A DNA stretch of 64,000 nucleotides from Cynocephalus volans (lineage: Eukaryota; Chordata; Mammalia; Dermoptera; Cynocephalidae), in NCBI RefSeq assembly GCF_027409185.1, contig NC_084461.1:137995001-138059000 (forward strand), written 5' to 3'. Below, piece by piece: positions 60,441-64,000 of the stretch (its first letter is position 1; each line of letters begins with the position of its first letter). The translations under genes were made by a program, and so were the position numbers. The notes beneath the pieces are model-generated. The model saw nothing but the letters and a program-made list of their open reading frames with translations, was not told where the DNA came from and did not search any database.

Positions 60441-61144
60441 CTTTATCATTCGAGACTACTATAAACAACTATACGCCAACAAATTTGAAAATCTGGAGGA
60501 AATGGATAAATTTCTGGACACACACAAGCTCCCAAAACTGAACCGTGAAGACGTAGAAAATTTGAACAGACCAATAACAATAAAGGAGATTGAAGCTGTT
60601 ATCAGAAGGCTCCCAACAAAGAAAAGCCCAGGACCAGATGGATTCACAGCAGAATTTTACCAAACATTCAAAGAGGAATTGACACCGATTCTTTACAAAC
60701 TATTCCAAAAGATTGAAACGGACGCAAATCTCCCAAACTCATTCTATGAAGCAAACATCATCCTGATACCAAAACCAGGTAAAGATATAACCAAAAAAGA
60801 AAACTACAGGCCGATATCCTTGATGAATATAGATGCAAAAATCCTCACTAAAATACTAGCAAACAGAATACAGCAACACATACGAAAAATTATTCATCAC
60901 GATCAAGTGGGATTCATCCCAGGGATGCAAGGTTGGTTCAACATACGCAAATCAATAAATGTGATACACCATATTAATAAACTCAAACACAAGGACCATA
61001 TGATCATATCTATAGATGCTGAAAAAGCATTTGATAAAGTTCAGCACTCATTCATGACAAAGACCCTCTATAAGTTAGGTATAGAGGGAAAGTATCTCAA
61101 CATAATTAAAGCCATATATGACAAACCCACTGCCAATATCATCC
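60441..61144 (+). pseudogene. L1 ORF2p RT upstream segment, inverted
   Basis: A plus-strand open frame encoding the start of the L1 reverse transcriptase: [78 protein letters not shown] and [12 protein letters not shown] (first catalytic Asp region). It ends at PTANIIL, after which the frame runs into flanking DNA. In an intact L1 it would sit immediately upstream of the segment at 58561-60440 and on the same strand. Confidence 0.93.
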
Positions 61145-61164
61145 TAAAAAATCCATTTAAATGT

Positions 61165-61720
61165 GTCAGAGTGTTTTTGAAGTAATGATGATTGAATAGC
61201 TAAAACTTCAGAATTGGGAAAACCAAAGGAAAGTTGAGCAATGAGGGGTTTGGGCTAGAAAATCTTAAAGACACCTGATAAATTTGATGAAATTTGTGTT
61301 TTCACTCCATTCTACCTCACTGAGAAAAGATAAATCACCATTCCCTTGGAAGTGGCAAGATGTATAGAGATTATTCCAGGCATTTGAGTTGTCACAATTA
61401 TTAGCAACTCAAGAGAACTCAAAAAGCATTGAAACCAGTGAGATTGCTGATAATTTCCTCCATGTGGTGATGCTGACATGTGGCTTGAAGAAACAGTGTG
61501 AGTTCACAAACTGTTGGTTTATTTACCCAGTTATTCTTAAGCCAGTGGGACAACAGGTAGGACCCCAAACAACATATTCTCTAGGTCAGAATCTCAAGGT
61601 ACCTCCTTTTACTTAAATCCTTTTCTATATGTTCTCAGTCATTTTTCCCTGCCCATATATCCTCCATACTCTAGACAGTTCTTCCTTTTCTTTATTGTCA
61701 TAAGAATGTCAAAGCTATTG
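61165..61720. other. No gene or clear repeat
   Basis: Unique-looking sequence following the L1 insertion. Confidence 0.4.
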
Positions 61721-61723
61721 ATT

Positions 61724-61746
61724 CACTTCTCTCTCTCTCTCTCCCT
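61724..61746. repeat. (CT)n microsatellite
   Basis: About nine CT units directly before the tRNA-like SINE. Confidence 0.85.
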
Positions 61747-61757
61747 TTTGCTTTTTT

Positions 61758-61830
61758 AGGGGGGAATCAAACCCTTGACTTTGGTGTTATAACACCACAT
61801 TCTAACCAACTGAGCTAACTGGCCTGTCCC
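61758..61830 (-). mobile_element. tRNA-Ile-like monomer SINE
   Basis: Minus-strand text 'ggccagttagctcagttggt' (A box) through 'gtcaagggtttgattccccc' (B box) resembles tRNA-Ile. The anticodon loop is one base short ('ggtgttataacacc'), the acceptor stem does not pair well, and no clear A-tail or target duplication is visible. It is therefore more likely a monomeric tRNA-Ile-derived SINE (CYN-I-like) or a tRNA pseudogene than a working tRNA gene. Confidence 0.75.
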
Positions 61831-61839
61831 TTGAATCTC

Positions 61840-62785
61840 TTAATTTTTATTATGCTGGTGTCTCCAAGTAACTTGCAGACAGACATATGTTCTAATTAAC
61901 TAATGTTCCCTCAGTTCTACTGATTTAGGATATTTTGATTTGAATAAAGTGACAGAAAGTATTTTCAAACATATCATAGCCACATGGCTATACATTTTCC
62001 TTTATGAAACCTCTAACCAGAAAGATTTGATAGACCGTTTAACTTCTTTCTTTTTCCAACTTCAATACAATAGATTTATCTTCCAATCAACGGCATCCAT
62101 CACACTCTACAGAAGAATATGCATGAATTTTAATATCAATCATTTGAAAGTCTTAATTATATGGTGTGTATTGTAACTATTTTTACCAGGTTACACGAGG
62201 GGCTCTTCCATAATCAGAATACGTTACTAAGTTGCCCTCCTCAGGCAAATTTTCTTTTCTAATGGCACATGTTAGCAGCACTGTTTTAATCAATGATCTC
62301 AGCCCATGTCTGTGGGAGGTGATAGATGTGGGGATGCCAGAAAGAGCTGTGTAAGGGATGCTTTTGGAATAGTACATTTAAAGCAAAGGAAATAAGAAGA
62401 TTTTGGTAAAACAATCTGGCTGTGTCCTGTGTCTGCCTCCTGTGACCCTTTCTTGGTGTTTCCTATGGAGAACAGACTGTTTCACCATGGTTTATAAACC
62501 ATTCCTATGATACATGTGTTCATTCCAGATGCATATTAAGTGATTCAGAGAGGAAACCTAGAGAAAAAATTCATGCAAGTATTTAAACATTAGTTTGTCT
62601 TTTCTTTCATTTTTTTTGTAATTTCCTAAGTGATTTTTATATATTGTTGCTTTCTCTCCAATAATTAAGATATATCTTATATTAATTTGGTGGACAAGTC
62701 ATCTTTGTAGTTTATACTTCAATATTGTCTAAAGGACAATGGCCTCTCTCTTTGTTCAAATTTCTGTTGGTCTATCTTTTCATCT
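61840..62785. other. No gene or clear repeat
   Basis: AT-rich unique-looking sequence with short chance ORFs. Confidence 0.4.
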
Positions 62786-62789
62786 TATA

Positions 62790-62871
62790 TAAGGGTTCTT
62801 TACAAAGTTCCTGGAAAGATTCTTATTATTTTTTAATTCTATTTTTCCAGGAACTTTGTGAAGTACCCTCA
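62790..62871. mobile_element. Mariner-derived MITE (Hsmar2-type TIRs)
   Basis: An 82-bp near-perfect palindrome: left 'taagggttctttacaaagtt', right end reverse-complemented 'tgagggtacttcacaaagtt', then both continue 'cctggaaa'. TA dinucleotides lie at 62788-62789 and 62872-62873. Same family as 21298-21380. Confidence 0.88.
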
Positions 62872-63419
62872 TATATTAAATAAGCAGCAAATGATTCACA
62901 TATCTGTTGAATATGCATTTTAATATTAAAAGGATTAAAACTGAGATCTGACCAATTGTGCTGTTAATATAGAGGTTCTATTTTATTTCTTTTATCCCAA
63001 TAATAATCACCAATCCTTTTTCTGATATTTTAATAAAATATAGGTGACTACTCTTATGTGGTAGCAAAATAGAGTCCCACCAAAATGCATTGTTTCTTCC
63101 CTATTACTTCCCACAAAGGATGATGACTTTAGGCTACTTTTATTTTCCAATTTCCTTCTGCCTTTCATATCCAGAACATAACTCTTTTCAGAGGCTTTTA
63201 TTTTCTCCTTATTTCTACCTCCTATTTCTATGTTTATTTCTGGGATAGTTTAGTAAAATGAATCTCCTTTACAGGTGTCCGTTGTGTTTCTTAAGTCCTC
63301 ACCTAGCACTTGTGTTACCCGTTCTCTGAGAGCCCCTTGTATTAAGTTTCATTGCTCAGTGTTGTATCCTTTTTTATTCATCCCACCCTATTTTTTTTAC
63401 AGCTCAGTTTAGTTTATTT

Positions 63420-64000
63420 GTTATTGGTTTGGAGTATTTTTTCAAGTAGTTCTTTCAGATAAGGCATGTGAATGATATACTCTCTCAGTTACAGCAAGTC
63501 CTAGATTGTCTTTCATTCACCCTGATTGGTGAGTTGTAAGTCAGCTGGTAGAGGGTTCCTGAGCTGCAGATGTTTCTGTATTACTAAGTTTAAAGATGCT
63601 TTGGCTTCCAGTGTCGCAGATGAGAAGTCTGATACCTACCTGGTTTTTGTTTTCTTTGAACATAAACTTGCTCTTCTACCTGAATGCTTATAACTTTTTT
63701 TTTTTTTTTTTTTATTCCTTTCAAAACTTCAGAGATTTTGCTAGAATATGCCTGGGGTTGTGTCTATTTTCATCAATCCTGCCTGGTCCTCAGAAGCTCT
63801 TTCAATTTCCAAGTTCATATCTTTGCTTAGTTAAGGGAATTTTTGTTTTTTTTTTGTTTTTGTTTCCTAATATTGGCAATAATTCTCATTATTGCCTTTT
63901 CTCCATCTGTTCCCTATTCTCTTTTTATATTATTCTCTTAGTCTGTTAGTGCTTTCCTTTGTGGTTTCCATTTATTTTGTTTTTGTTTTGTGCTGTGAAA
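63420..64000 (-). mobile_element. HAL1/L1M-like relic, runs off window
   Basis: Plus-strand text is the reverse of old L1 ORF1-region sequence: 'gcttccagtgtcgcagatga', 'gaagtctgatacctacctgg', 'gaatatgcctggggttgtgt', 'catcaatcctgcctggtcct'. A T-tract sits at 63692-63712. A plus-strand open frame here is a shadow of the relic. Confidence 0.65.

Larger units (their letters stand above)
58290..61144 (-). mobile_element. Young twin-primed L1 insertion
   Basis: A 2.86-kb L1 insertion with a perfect 15-bp target duplication TAAAAAATCCATTTA (58275-58289 and 61145-61159). The A-rich tail and 3'UTR (58290-58560) and the 3' two-thirds of the ORF2 remnant lie on the minus strand up to about 60440. The upstream ORF2 part (about 60441-61144) is inverted and reads on the plus strand. 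The two parts meet in RT sequence that is nearly consecutive in ORF2: the plus part ends at PTANIIL and the minus part begins at [12 protein letters not shown], with only a few codons missing. This is the signature of twin priming. The lack of stop codons and the exact duplication point to a recent insertion. Confidence 0.96.

Noticed and set aside
58561..60468. A 635-codon ORF, the longest in the window, considered as a host gene
   Set aside because: It is the C-terminal part of L1 ORF2 with the FADD reverse-transcriptase motif. Its ATG lies in antisense sequence of the inverted L1 segment, so it is a transposon fragment.
61758..61830. Functional tRNA-Ile gene
   Set aside because: The anticodon loop lacks one base and the acceptor stem does not pair, and the sequence matches SINE-type tRNA derivatives.

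Overview
This window is mammalian nuclear DNA and looks gene-poor. No intact host gene, spliced coding exon, functional tRNA or rRNA could be supported. Almost every recognisable feature is a transposable element or a retrocopy. The window most likely comes from a colugo (flying lemur, Dermoptera). Three tRNA-derived dimeric SINEs (20812-20991, 48730-48880, 50744-50915) and one tRNA-Ile-like monomer (61758-61830) match my memory of the colugo CYN SINE family. The ERVL-MaLR LTRs, Hsmar2-like mariner, MER5A, MIR and L2 relics fit a eutherian close to primates. The species call is an inference; no search was run.

Layout. 1-2660: old HAL1/L1M sequence. 2895-4541: MIR, L2 and a MER5A that is split by an unusual L1-derived composite retroposon (copy A, 3805-4378). 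5353-5689: solo MaLR LTR with a perfect target-site duplication (TSD). 6988-9528: beta-tubulin (TUBB-type) processed pseudogene with poly(A) and TSD. 9778-12153: Hsmar2-like mariner interrupted by the 3' part of a MaLR provirus. 13000-16435: MIR and L2 relics. 17033-18467: full-length composite retroposon (copy B) with a 14-bp TSD. 18737-19254: unidentified LTR-like insertion that splits a MIR. 20812-32770: one CYN SINE, an 83-bp mariner MITE and many MIR, L2, L1ME and MLT1 relics. 33150-39235: nearly full-length old L1 on the minus strand carrying a solo MaLR LTR. 39657-40498: short L1 with 5' inversion, then another solo LTR. 41490-57140: L2, MIR, MLT1, a Tigger-like transposase relic, L1M pieces, two more MaLR LTRs (one containing a SINE) and quieter AT-rich DNA. 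58290-61144: young L1 with a 5' inversion, perfect 15-bp TSD and a long open ORF2 segment. 62790-62871: second mariner MITE. 63420-64000: HAL1/L1M relic running off the end.

The nesting gives a relative history. MaLR LTRs sit inside an old L1 and inside a mariner. A CYN SINE sits inside a MaLR LTR. A composite L1-derived retroposon sits inside MER5A. The youngest event appears to be the twin-primed L1 at 58290-61144, whose ORF2 part has no stop codon over about 625 codons.

The best candidate for something undescribed is the composite retroposon. Two independent copies, each with its own TSD, share one internal architecture: a GC-rich non-coding block, a roughly 75-bp piece of L1 ORF2 endonuclease sequence, then a 3'UTR-like tail. 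That suggests a mobilised non-autonomous family rather than random L1 debris.
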